Below the pieces are notes generated by a model, which saw only the letters and a program-made list of their open reading frames with translations, was not told where the DNA came from and made no database searches. DNA of 64,000 nucleotides from Listeria floridensis FSL S10-1187. Lineage in GTDB: Bacteria; Bacillota; Bacilli; Lactobacillales; Listeriaceae. This document shows, piece after piece, positions 56,573 to 64,000 of the stretch. How positions within the stretch are numbered: position 1 is the first letter of the stretch; each line of letters starts with the position of its first letter. Location: contig NZ_AODF01000009.1 of the NCBI RefSeq assembly GCF_000525875.1, positions 1 to 64,000 on the forward strand, read 5' to 3'. The position numbers were made by a program, and so were the translations under genes.

Positions 56573-57592
56573 ATGCAAAAATACATGCAAAAAATCTATC
56601 AGCATCAAGATTTAAACGAAAACGAAATGGAAGAGGTCGCAAACATGATGATGAAAGGCGAGCTAACGGATTCAGAACTTGCAGCATTTCTGATTGCACT
56701 CAAAATGAAGGGAGAAACAGCAGAAGAGATGACAGGCCTAACACGAGCCGTTCGAAATATTGCATTGCCACTACCTTATACGAAAAATGATGCAATGGAT
56801 AATTGCGGAACCGGCGGAGATCATTCGAATAGTTTCAATATCAGCACCACAAGTGCTTTTGTTTTAGCGGCAGGCGGAGTCAAAATGGCAAAACACGGCA
56901 ATAGAAGTGTTTCGAGCCGTTCCGGCAGTGCAGATGTCTGCCAAGCGCTTGGAATCGAGCTTGAACTTCAAAGCGAGCAACTCGCTTACTTGCTTGATGA
57001 AGTAGGAATAGCCTTCCTATATGCTCCACAGCTTCATCCAAGCTTAAAACATGTGATGAACGTCCGAAAAGAGCTCAAAACACCAACAATCTTTAATCTA
57101 ATTGGACCGCTCACGAATCCCGTTCCGCTTGGGGCACAACTACTTGGCATTTATCGCAGTGATTTGCTTGAACAAACAGCGACCGTCCTTTCAAAACTTG
57201 GGCGCAAGCGGGCAATTGTTATAAGCGGAGGAGGCGGATTGGATGAAGCGAGCCTTGTCGGTGAAAATCAGCTTGCCTTACTTGAAGCAGGAGCCATCAA
57301 ACGAATGAGTTTCACACCAGAAGATGTCGGATTGAAGCGCGCGCCAAAAACAACAATTCGCGGCGGTAATGCGAGCACCAATGCAGCCATTCTGTTAAAC
57401 GTTCTTTCAGGAGAGCCAAGCGCGTATCTTGATACCGTTCTTCTAAATGCCGGACTTGGTTTCTTTGCTTACGGAAAAGTTTCTTCTATAGAAAAAGGCG
57501 TAACGCTGGCACGACAAATTATCCTTTCCGGCGAAGCGAACGCAAAACTTCATGAATTGCTTACAAAACAAAAGGAGGTGCTTGCAGGATGA
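56573..57592 (+). CDS. trpD: Anthranilate phosphoribosyltransferase
   Basis: 339 residues. [21 protein letters not shown] binds [20 protein letters not shown] and [16 protein letters not shown] follow. Start ATG 56573 after GAGGGAAAG. It overlaps trpC by 4 bases. First structural gene after the tandem T-boxes. Confidence 0.96.
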   Translation: MQKYMQKIYQHQDLNENEMEEVANMMMKGELTDSELAAFLIALKMKGETAEEMTGLTRAVRNIALPLPYTKNDAMDNCGTGGDHSNSFNISTTSAFVLAAGGVKMAKHGNRSVSSRSGSADVCQALGIELELQSEQLAYLLDEVGIAFLYAPQLHPSLKHVMNVRKELKTPTIFNLIGPLTNPVPLGAQLLGIYRSDLLEQTATVLSKLGRKRAIVISGGGGLDEASLVGENQLALLEAGAIKRMSFTPEDVGLKRAPKTTIRGGNASTNAAILLNVLSGEPSAYLDTVLLNAGLGFFAYGKVSSIEKGVTLARQIILSGEANAKLHELLTKQKEVLAG

Positions 57593-58358
57593 AACCCGTT
57601 TTTTTGGAAAAAATACTTGCCGCAAAACGCCTTGAAGTCGCCGAGATGCCGCTTGAAAACTTGCTCCCAAAACAAGCATCCGGAATGAGCTTTCTTGATC
57701 AGCTCAAAAGCCATCCAGAACGTATCCAGCTAATCGCTGAAGTGAAGCGCGCCTCGCCTTCAAAAGGAGCGATCAAACTGGATGTCGACCCGGCGACCCA
57801 AGCAAAAGCCTATCAAGAAGCCGGCGCTGCGATGATTTCAGTTTTAACTGACCCTCAGTTTTTCAAAGGTTCAATCGAAGACTTAGCTGCAGTAACAAAA
57901 GCCGTATCTATCCCTGTTTTATGTAAAGATTTCATCATCAGCGAAAAACAGATGATTCGCGCTCGAAATCGCGGAGCATCCGCAATCCTTTTAATTGTCG
58001 CAGCACTATCAGAAGAAAAACTTGAAACCTTATATCAAAAAGCCGCTGACTTAGAACTGCTTGTCTTGCTTGAAGTCCATAACGAAGCCGAGCTACGGAT
58101 TGCAGAACGTCTGAATGCTCCGCTGATCGGGATAAACAATCGCGATCTCCGTACCTTTAAAACCGATATCAGTGTAAGCGAGCGGTTAGCGGTAAAACGG
58201 GACAAGCGGGATAGATTTTATGTCAGCGAATCCGGTTTTGCGACGAGTCAAGATGTGGCGCGTGTCAGCAAGATTATCATGCAGTTCTCGTTGGGGAAGC
58301 GCTGATGCGTGAAGCCGATCCGAAAATTGCGGCAGAAAGGTTGCGTGTAAGACGATGA
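57589..58358 (+). CDS. trpC: Indole-3-glycerol phosphate synthase (frameshifted)
   Basis: About 256 residues. [44 protein letters not shown] and [13 protein letters not shown] are typical. A base is missing near 58266-58270; adding one C gives [19 protein letters not shown] and the stop at 58356-58358, overlapping trpF by 4 bases like the other trp junctions. That overlap supports the corrected frame. Confidence 0.94.
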
Positions 58359-58966
58359 AAGTAAAAATTTGCGGAATAAAAACCGTTCAGGATGCGAAAA
58401 TTGCGGCGGAGCATGGGGCGGATATGATTGGCTTTGTTTTTGCAGACAGCAAGCGGAAAATCACACCGCACGAGGCGCATAAAATTGTTAGCGAGCTTCC
58501 AGAAGGTGTCGAAACGGTCGGAGTTTTTGTGAATCCGACACTTGAAGAAGTACTTGAGGCGAAACAGTCCGTTCCACTCGATTACGTCCAGCTTCACGGC
58601 GAAGAAAACCCTTTGTTTGTCAAAGAAGTCGGAGCGAGCATTAAGGCCTTCAAAGTTCGTGATGGCGAAATTTGTGGGGACACTTCGGCGTATCCAGCAA
58701 GCTTAATTCTGCTCGACGCGCCTCCGCTTGAATTTGAAGGCGGTTCCGGCAAGACTTTCCAGTGGAAAAAAACGAACGTCAGTCAAATTGAGAAAAACAA
58801 ACTTGTGATCGCAGGCGGGCTTACACCGGAAAATGTCGAGGAAGCGGTCGAATATTTTGAACCGTTTATGGTCGATGTTTCATCGGGTGTTGAGACTAAT
58901 GGCCAAAAAGATCAGATGAAAATCAAACAATTTATCGCAAATGCGAAAGGAGTAGATCAAAAATGA
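58355..58966 (+). CDS. trpF: Phosphoribosylanthranilate isomerase
   Basis: 203 residues. [22 protein letters not shown] with catalytic Cys, [19 protein letters not shown] and the C-terminal [13 protein letters not shown], with catalytic Asp further upstream, are complete. Overlaps trpC and trpB by 4 bases each. Confidence 0.96.
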   Translation: MKVKICGIKTVQDAKIAAEHGADMIGFVFADSKRKITPHEAHKIVSELPEGVETVGVFVNPTLEEVLEAKQSVPLDYVQLHGEENPLFVKEVGASIKAFKVRDGEICGDTSAYPASLILLDAPPLEFEGGSGKTFQWKKTNVSQIEKNKLVIAGGLTPENVEEAVEYFEPFMVDVSSGVETNGQKDQMKIKQFIANAKGVDQK

Positions 58967-60165
58967 CGTATCAAGCACCAGATCAAAAAGGTTTTTACGG
59001 CAGCTACGGCGGGCAGTTTGTTCCAGAATCATTGATGCAGGCAATTCATGAGCTTGAAAAAGCCTATCAAAATGCAAAACAAGATCAGGCGTTTATAGAA
59101 GAACTCAACTATTATTTAAAAGATTATGTTGGACGAGAAACGCCGCTTTATTTCGCAAAACAACTGACAAAACATGAAGGGGGCGCAAAGATTTACTTAA
59201 AGCGCGAAGATTTAAATCATACCGGTGCACATAAAATCAACAATACCGTCGGGCAGGCACTGCTTGCAAAAAGAATGGGAAAATCTAAACTTGTTGCAGA
59301 AACAGGAGCCGGTCAGCATGGTGTAGCGACGGCGACGGTTGCGGCACTTTTTAACATGGAATGCACGATTTTTATGGGTGAAGAAGATGTGAAACGCCAG
59401 TCGCTCAATGTTTTTCGAATGGAGCTACTCGGTGCAAAAGTGGTAAGTGTAAAAGCGGGAAGTAAAACACTGAAAGATGCGGTAAATGAAGCGCTGCGTT
59501 ACTGGGCGGCACATATCACAGATACGCACTATATCATGGGTTCCGTGCTCGGGCCGCATCCATTTCCTGAAATTGTGCGCGATTTTCAAAGTGTGATTGG
59601 AAAAGAAGCACGAAAGCAACACTTGGAACGGGAAGGGAAACTGCCGGATGCGCTTGTTGCCTGCATTGGCGGGGGTAGCAATTCGATGGGGCTATTCCAT
59701 CCTTTCATTGAAGATACCGGTGTGAAAATTTATGGAGTCGAAGCCGCCGGACTTGGACTTGACACAAACTTTCATGCGGCTTCCCTTCAAAAGGGGAGAA
59801 AAGGCGTGCTCCACGGGGCGATGATGGATGTTCTTCAAGATCCAAACGGACAAATCATCGAAGCCTTTTCCATTTCCGCCGGACTGGATTATCCGGGGAT
59901 TGGGCCCGAACATTCTTATTTCAAAGAACTTGGCCGCGCAGAGTATCAAGCAGTGACTGACGAAGAAGCCGTTTCAGCATTTAAACTCCTTTCAGAAACC
60001 GAAGGCATTATCCCGGCGCTTGAAAGTGCTCATGCAGTTAGTTTTGCCGTCAAACTTGCCACTGAAATGCCGAAAGAAAGTAGTATCATCGTTTGTTTGT
60101 CAGGACGCGGCGACAAAGATGTCGATCAAATCCGTACACGATTAAAGGAGGAGAAAAGGTCATGA
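58963..60165 (+). CDS. trpB: Tryptophan synthase beta chain
   Basis: 400 residues. [12 protein letters not shown] start, pyridoxal phosphate Lys in [20 protein letters not shown] and the phosphate loop GGGSNSMG are present. Condenses indole with serine. The final ATGA overlaps trpA. Confidence 0.98.
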   Translation: MTYQAPDQKGFYGSYGGQFVPESLMQAIHELEKAYQNAKQDQAFIEELNYYLKDYVGRETPLYFAKQLTKHEGGAKIYLKREDLNHTGAHKINNTVGQALLAKRMGKSKLVAETGAGQHGVATATVAALFNMECTIFMGEEDVKRQSLNVFRMELLGAKVVSVKAGSKTLKDAVNEALRYWAAHITDTHYIMGSVLGPHPFPEIVRDFQSVIGKEARKQHLEREGKLPDALVACIGGGSNSMGLFHPFIEDTGVKIYGVEAAGLGLDTNFHAASLQKGRKGVLHGAMMDVLQDPNGQIIEAFSISAGLDYPGIGPEHSYFKELGRAEYQAVTDEEAVSAFKLLSETEGIIPALESAHAVSFAVKLATEMPKESSIIVCLSGRGDKDVDQIRTRLKEEKRS

Positions 60166-60943
60166 AAAGCTTAACTCAAATTTTAAAAAACAAAGGCATC
60201 TGAGCAAGAAATGTTGATCGTCCCGTATATTATGGCAGGCGACGGGGGACTTTCTACGCTTCCAGATACGATTCACTTTTTGGAAGAACAAGGAGTAAGC
60301 GCGATTGAAATTGGTGTTCCTTTTTCCGATCCTGTCGCAGATGGGCCTGTTATCCAAGAAGCCGGACTTCGTGCGCTTAATGTTGGTACAACTCTACGAG
60401 CAATCATCGAAAAACTTACAACCGTTGAAACAAAGGTGCCTCTTATTCTCATGACGTATTTTAATCCAGTTTACCAAATCGGGATTGAAGCTTTTTTTTA
60501 TAAGCCTCGAAAAAACTGGCATCAAAGGACTGATCATCCCTGACTTGCCGAGCGAGCATCACGACCTGCTTGAACCGGCACTGTCAAAAAGCGATATTGC
60601 GTTTGTCCCGCTTGTTTCATTATCCAGTTCAAGCGAGCGTATTAAGAGGATTAGCGAAGCGGCGGAAGGCTTTATTTATGCGGTCACGGTGAACGGGACA
60701 ACTGGCGAGCGACAAACATTTGGATTAGGCTTAGATGCACATTTGAAGGTGCTTAAACGTGAAGCGGACATTCCCGTTTTGGCGGGATTCGGTATCTCAA
60801 ATGCCGAGCAAGTCGAGGCATTTAGCCAAGTTGCAGACGGTGTAGTAATCGGAAGTAAAATTGTTACACTGCTCCATGAAGGTAGAAGGGAGGAATTGGC
60901 TCGCTTTTTAAATGAAATGGCCTCAATCACGATAAAAGCTTAG
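60162..60943 (+). CDS. trpA: Tryptophan synthase alpha chain (two frameshifts)
   Basis: About 259 residues from ATG 60162. [27 protein letters not shown] with the catalytic Glu and Asp, DLPSEHHD and [13 protein letters not shown] are present. Breaks: near 60192-60196 (one base fewer gives [12 protein letters not shown]) and T8 60492-60499 (seven give [14 protein letters not shown]). Last gene of the operon. Confidence 0.95.
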
Positions 60944-60944
60944 T

Positions 60945-60973
60945 TTGACCCGCGCGGGCGCCTATGGTAAAGT
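60945..60973 (+). promoter_or_regulatory. Promoter after the trp operon
   Basis: TTGACC (60945-60950), 17-base very GC-rich spacer, TAAAGT (60968-60973). No terminator was seen after trpA, so trp transcripts may run on into the next gene. Confidence 0.6.
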
Positions 60974-60997
60974 CAAGTGGAAAAGGAGCGTGCTGTC

Positions 60998-61420
60998 TTG
61001 AAAGAAACCTACTTAAAACAAGCAAAAACGACAACGATTATCGTTGCACTCATTTCACTTTTACAAGCCTTGCTTGCGATTACTGGCTTTGTAACGGTTC
61101 TGCTTTCGATTAATGAAAGAGAAACGCTGAAACTCACTGAAAAAATGATCCGCTCGGCACTGTTAAATACGTCCATTAATGTGATCTTTTTTGTACTTTT
61201 CACCGTTTTATTTTTACTGGCATACCGCCGCTTAAAAAAACAGCTTTCTGTAAAACTGTTCGTTTATTATCTCTATATTGCTTTTATGGTATTTTCAGTT
61301 GTCTTATCCGGCGTAAACGGCGGCTTTTCACTTAGCGGTCTTCTCATTCCGCTCATGCTGATTTTGCTCACAATTGCTGGAATTTTTTCAGTGAAGAAAT
61401 GGGAACAAACACCAGAATAA
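60998..61420 (+). CDS. Four-TM membrane protein of unknown function
   Basis: 140 residues from TTG 60998, with AAAAGGAG upstream; GTG 60977 is in frame but lies before that site. Four TM helices (about 12-36, 56-76, 86-104, 112-131) with short loops. No family recognised; counterpart lmo1626 by position. Confidence 0.72.
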   Translation: MKETYLKQAKTTTIIVALISLLQALLAITGFVTVLLSINERETLKLTEKMIRSALLNTSINVIFFVLFTVLFLLAYRRLKKQLSVKLFVYYLYIAFMVFSVVLSGVNGGFSLSGLLIPLMLILLTIAGIFSVKKWEQTPE

Positions 61421-61535
61421 AGATGGAAAGGGGGCAGAATTTCTGCTCTTTTTCAGTTTGTTCTTTTTTTTTTAAGGGATTAAATGGTAAAGTAAACAAG
61501 AGATTGTTTTAATTTAACGTAAAGGAAGTTTAAGG

Positions 61536-63150
61536 ATGGGTTCGAAATTACTTCGAGGAACGTTTATTCTGACACTTGGAACTTTGATTTCAAAAGTGCT
61601 CGGAATTCTATATGTCATTCCTTTTTACGCCATTATCGGCGGAGACAAACCGGCACTTCTTTATAACTTTGGTTATGTGCCTTATCAGCTTTTCTTGAGT
61701 GTGGCAACTGCGGGGATTCCGCTTGCTGTCGCCAAATATATTGCCAAATATAACGCGATGGAAGAATACAAAATTGGACGTCGCCTCTTCAAAACTGGTA
61801 TTTATTTGATGATCTTATCAGGGATCATCTGTTTTATTGCGATGTACTCGCTTGCACCGTTTCTTGCAGGGTTACAGCAGCTTGAGGGCGGCTATAGTCT
61901 TGAAGACGGGGTTCAAGTGATTCGTGCCGTGAGTTTTGCACTTTTGATCATTCCGGTCATGAGTCTCTTACGCGGCTTCTTTCAAGGATACAATTCGATG
62001 GGGCCTTCCGCTGTTTCACAAGTCGTTGAGCAGATTGTCCGCATTGTTTTCCTACTTGCGAGCACATTTGTTGTAATGTATGTCGTGAAAGGCTCGGTTG
62101 TAACGGCAATCAGTTTTGCAACTTTCTCTGCTTTTGTCGGTGCGCTTGCAAGTCTTGTCATCTTGTTATGGTATTTCTTTAAACGCAAGAAAGGGCTTGA
62201 CCGAACGCTTCTCTCTGACCGAGGCGAACTTGAAGTTTCGATTTCAACGCTGTATAAACAAATACTATTATCGGCGATTCCGTTTATTATCGTCGGTTCA
62301 GCTACTTCGCTTTATCAGCTGATTGATCAATTTACACTGGGACGAGTCTTGCAATACATTGGAATTACTGCTGATAAAGTAAACAGCTATGTGGCAATCA
62401 TCAACTTCGACGTACAAAAACTCATTTTGATTCCTGGGACACTTGCGATTGCGTTTTCGATGGCGCTTGTACCGCTTGTTACTGCTGCTTATGTGCGTGG
62501 TGAGCGTGAACAAGTGAAGCGGCAACTGAACGATGTCTTTCAAATTTTGCTGTTTTTAACCATTCCTGCATGTATCGGAATCGCACTTCTCGCACGGCCG
62601 CTTTTCACCGTATTCTTCACAGCTAGTTCGGACGGAACAGCGTTGCTACAATTTTTTGCACCGTTTGCGATTTTGTTCTCGCTTTTCAGTGTGGCAGCTG
62701 CGGTTCTTCAAGGAATCGACGAACAGCGTTTCACTGTACTTGGACTATTACTTGGTTTGCTGACAAAGTCGGTTCTGCAAATGCCGCTCATTATGTTGTT
62801 TGAGGCAAAAGGTTCCATTCTTGCAACTGGGCTCGGTTACGCAGTATCTTGTCTTTTCATGATCCAGATTATCAAACGCTATGCAAACTTCGGATTCGGA
62901 TTGATTGCGCGGCGTGCCACATTATTCGTTTTTTTTAACGCTTGTAATGTCAGCTGTTGTGCTACTTTGCTACTATCCGCTTTCGATAGTGCTCGATCCA
63001 GACCGGAAGCTTACGGCCTTTTTCCTTGTTGCGATTTGTGGAGGTGCTGGTGCATTTCTTTACGCATTCATGGCGTTCAAACTTCATTTATCGGACAAAC
63101 TATTTGGACCGCGAGGCAAACGGATGCGCGAAAAATTTGGTATCAAATAA
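61536..63150 (+). CDS. murJ: Lipid II flippase MurJ (YtgP), frameshifted
   Basis: About 537 residues, as YtgP of Bacillus (544). SKLLRGTFILTLGTLISKVLGILYVIPF start, IPLAVAKYIAKYNAM, PVMSLLRGFFQGYNSMGPSAVSQVVEQIVRI and 14 TM helices mark the MOP-superfamily MurJ/SpoVB group. The T8 62929-62936 run shifts the frame; seven T give LFVFLTLVMSAVVLL and the end at 63150. It moves lipid II across the membrane for wall synthesis. Confidence 0.93.
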
Positions 63151-63151
63151 G

Positions 63152-63183
63152 AAAAGCACGACCCCCGCGGGCCGTGCTTTTTG
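63152..63183. terminator. Bidirectional terminator
   Basis: AAAAGCACG/CGTGCTTTTT around a GC-rich CCCCCGCGGG loop, between convergent genes. Confidence 0.88.
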
Positions 63184-63184
63184 C

Positions 63185-63713
63185 TTAATCCGACTTCAAA
63201 GCAAGATTTTGCTTGAGCGAAATTAAATAGCGGTTAACTTCCGCTTGACTTCGAAGCGTGATGACACGACCAGCTGAAAGTGAATCAAGCATCTGGATTG
63301 CTTCGCCACGGCGCTTTGGGTAATCCCAAACAAACTTGTAAAACCCGAAGTCAATCCGTTCTGGGCACCCGGGCGCCGAATCCGGCCGCACTTTACCGTG
63401 CCCTTTAATACTTCGTTTAATGGCACGATAGAGATAAATCCGTCGCGGAAGATCAAGTTGAATGGTTAGATCGGCTTCTGCAAACCTAAGCGGCCATGTG
63501 ATCGAATAGTTGCCTTCAATCAGCCAGGCATCATTTGTTTCAATATGAGTTGCTACTTTTTGAAGCAGATCCGTTTTAGGGATGGCTTTCCACCCAGGCT
63601 CAAAAAAAAAGTCGATCTAAATGAACGGGAGTAATGTGATAGATTGCAGCGAGTTCTCTTGCAAGTGTCGACTTTCCAGAACCAGAAGGGCCAATAATAT
63701 TAATCTTAACCAC
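63185..63713 (-). CDS. P-loop NTPase, adenylate kinase/FlaR-like (frameshifted)
   Basis: About 175 residues from GTG 63713 with AGGAGGCGG upstream on the minus strand. Walker A INIIGPSGSGKSTLARELA, then VHLDRLFFEPGW (restored by one base fewer at A9 63602-63610), WLIEGNYSITWPLRFAEADLTIQLDLPR and YLYRAIKRS. This is the pattern of topology-modulation/FlaR-like small kinases, whose true substrate is unknown. The gene ends at the terminator shared with murJ. Confidence 0.82.
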
Positions 63714-63731
63714 CTTGCCGCCTCCTAAAAA

Positions 63732-64000
63732 TTAATAAGCCGATTCGGACATTTCGCTGAAGATTTTCAAGTAAATCGGAAGCTCTGTCGCAATTTGACT
63801 AGGCAGCACAACAAAACGCTTTTTCGCCAGAATGTCTCCGATGTAACTATGGAAGAATACAGCTGCAAGTACACCTTCAATTGGTTCTGCAGCTTGCTTC
63901 ATCAATCCTGCAATGATCCCGGCGAGCGTATCGCCCATTCCTCCGGTAGCCATCGCAGAGGAGCCGTACATATTTTGCCAAACCTCATCTTCCGCGAAAA
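63732..64000 (-). CDS. nnrD: ADP-dependent NAD(P)H-hydrate dehydratase, C-terminal part
   Basis: The last 88 codons are visible; the gene begins beyond the window. MATGGMGDTLAGIIAGLMKQ is the catalytic nucleotide-binding motif of the YjeF C-terminal domain, and AAVFFHSYIGDILA follows it. It repairs hydrated NADH and NADPH. The stop is 18 bases from the kinase-like gene, so the two may share a transcript. Confidence 0.9.
   Translation of the reverse strand, partial: FAEDEVWQNMYGSSAMATGGMGDTLAGIIAGLMKQAAEPIEGVLAAVFFHSYIGDILAKKRFVVLPSQIATELPIYLKIFSEMSESAY

Noticed and set aside
60162-60943. Programmed frameshifting in trpA
   Set aside because: The same kind of break is in many unrelated genes of the window, at runs of varied context; sequencing error explains all of them at once.
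1-64000. Prophage, CRISPR array, tRNA or rRNA genes
   Set aside because: No integrase, structural phage gene, regularly spaced repeat, or recognisable tRNA/rRNA sequence was found on either strand by reading.

Overview
The window reads as a chromosomal segment of a Listeria-group Firmicute, probably not L. monocytogenes itself. The evidence is gene order (alaS-reoM-ruvX-yrzB ... udk-greA ... yqeG-yqeH-aroE-yhbY-nadD-yqeK-rsfS-yqeM-comEABC-holA-rpsT-lepA, then plsC/sbcCD/acnA/tag/adhE/trp/murJ), a GW-module surface protein, and an 866-residue bifunctional AdhE of the Listeria adhesion protein type. The two halves of the window correspond, from memory of L. monocytogenes EGD-e, to two separate chromosomal stretches (about lmo1479-lmo1508 and lmo1620-lmo1652) that are joined here just after lepA.

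Layout. 1-260: 5' end of an IS1182-family element with a long palindrome beside it. 520-3250: accessory pair, a secreted four-GW-module amidase and a small membrane-anchored extracellular protein. 3.6-8.2 kb: two-component system divergent from a MacB/Vex-like ABC transporter. 8.2-18.6 kb: alaS with its T-box, then reoM-ruvX-yrzB, DedA, mltG, trmR-udk, greA, yrrS and mtnN. 18.6-32.8 kb: pepF (minus strand), the ribosome-assembly, NAD and competence run yqeG to comEC, then holA, rpsT and lepA. 33-38.3 kb: heterodimeric ABC exporter, CcdC-like membrane protein and lipoprotein. 38.4-50.8 kb: plsC, sbcDC, SWIM/SNF2 helicase, YflT-type protein, aconitase and an SOS-box-controlled tag unit. 50.8-55.8 kb: minus-strand ABC transporter and adhE with a Rex-like operator. 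55.9-61 kb: tandem T-box leaders and trpDCFBA without trpE or trpG. 61-64 kb: small membrane protein, MurJ (YtgP), a P-loop kinase-like protein and the end of nnrD.

Regulatory sites are unusually readable: many sigma-A promoters with 17-bp spacing, three T-boxes, a LexA box, a CcpC box placed as in citB of Bacillus, and a Rex-like site.

A dominant feature is frameshifting. About 18 genes, including rpsT, lepA, adhE, trpC, trpA and murJ, are broken by single-base indels, nearly all at homopolymer runs. In each case the other frame restores a normal family sequence. I read these as sequencing errors of a draft assembly (flow-based chemistry would fit), not real pseudogenes, and give whole-gene coordinates with each break noted. 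No tRNA, rRNA, CRISPR array or prophage was seen.
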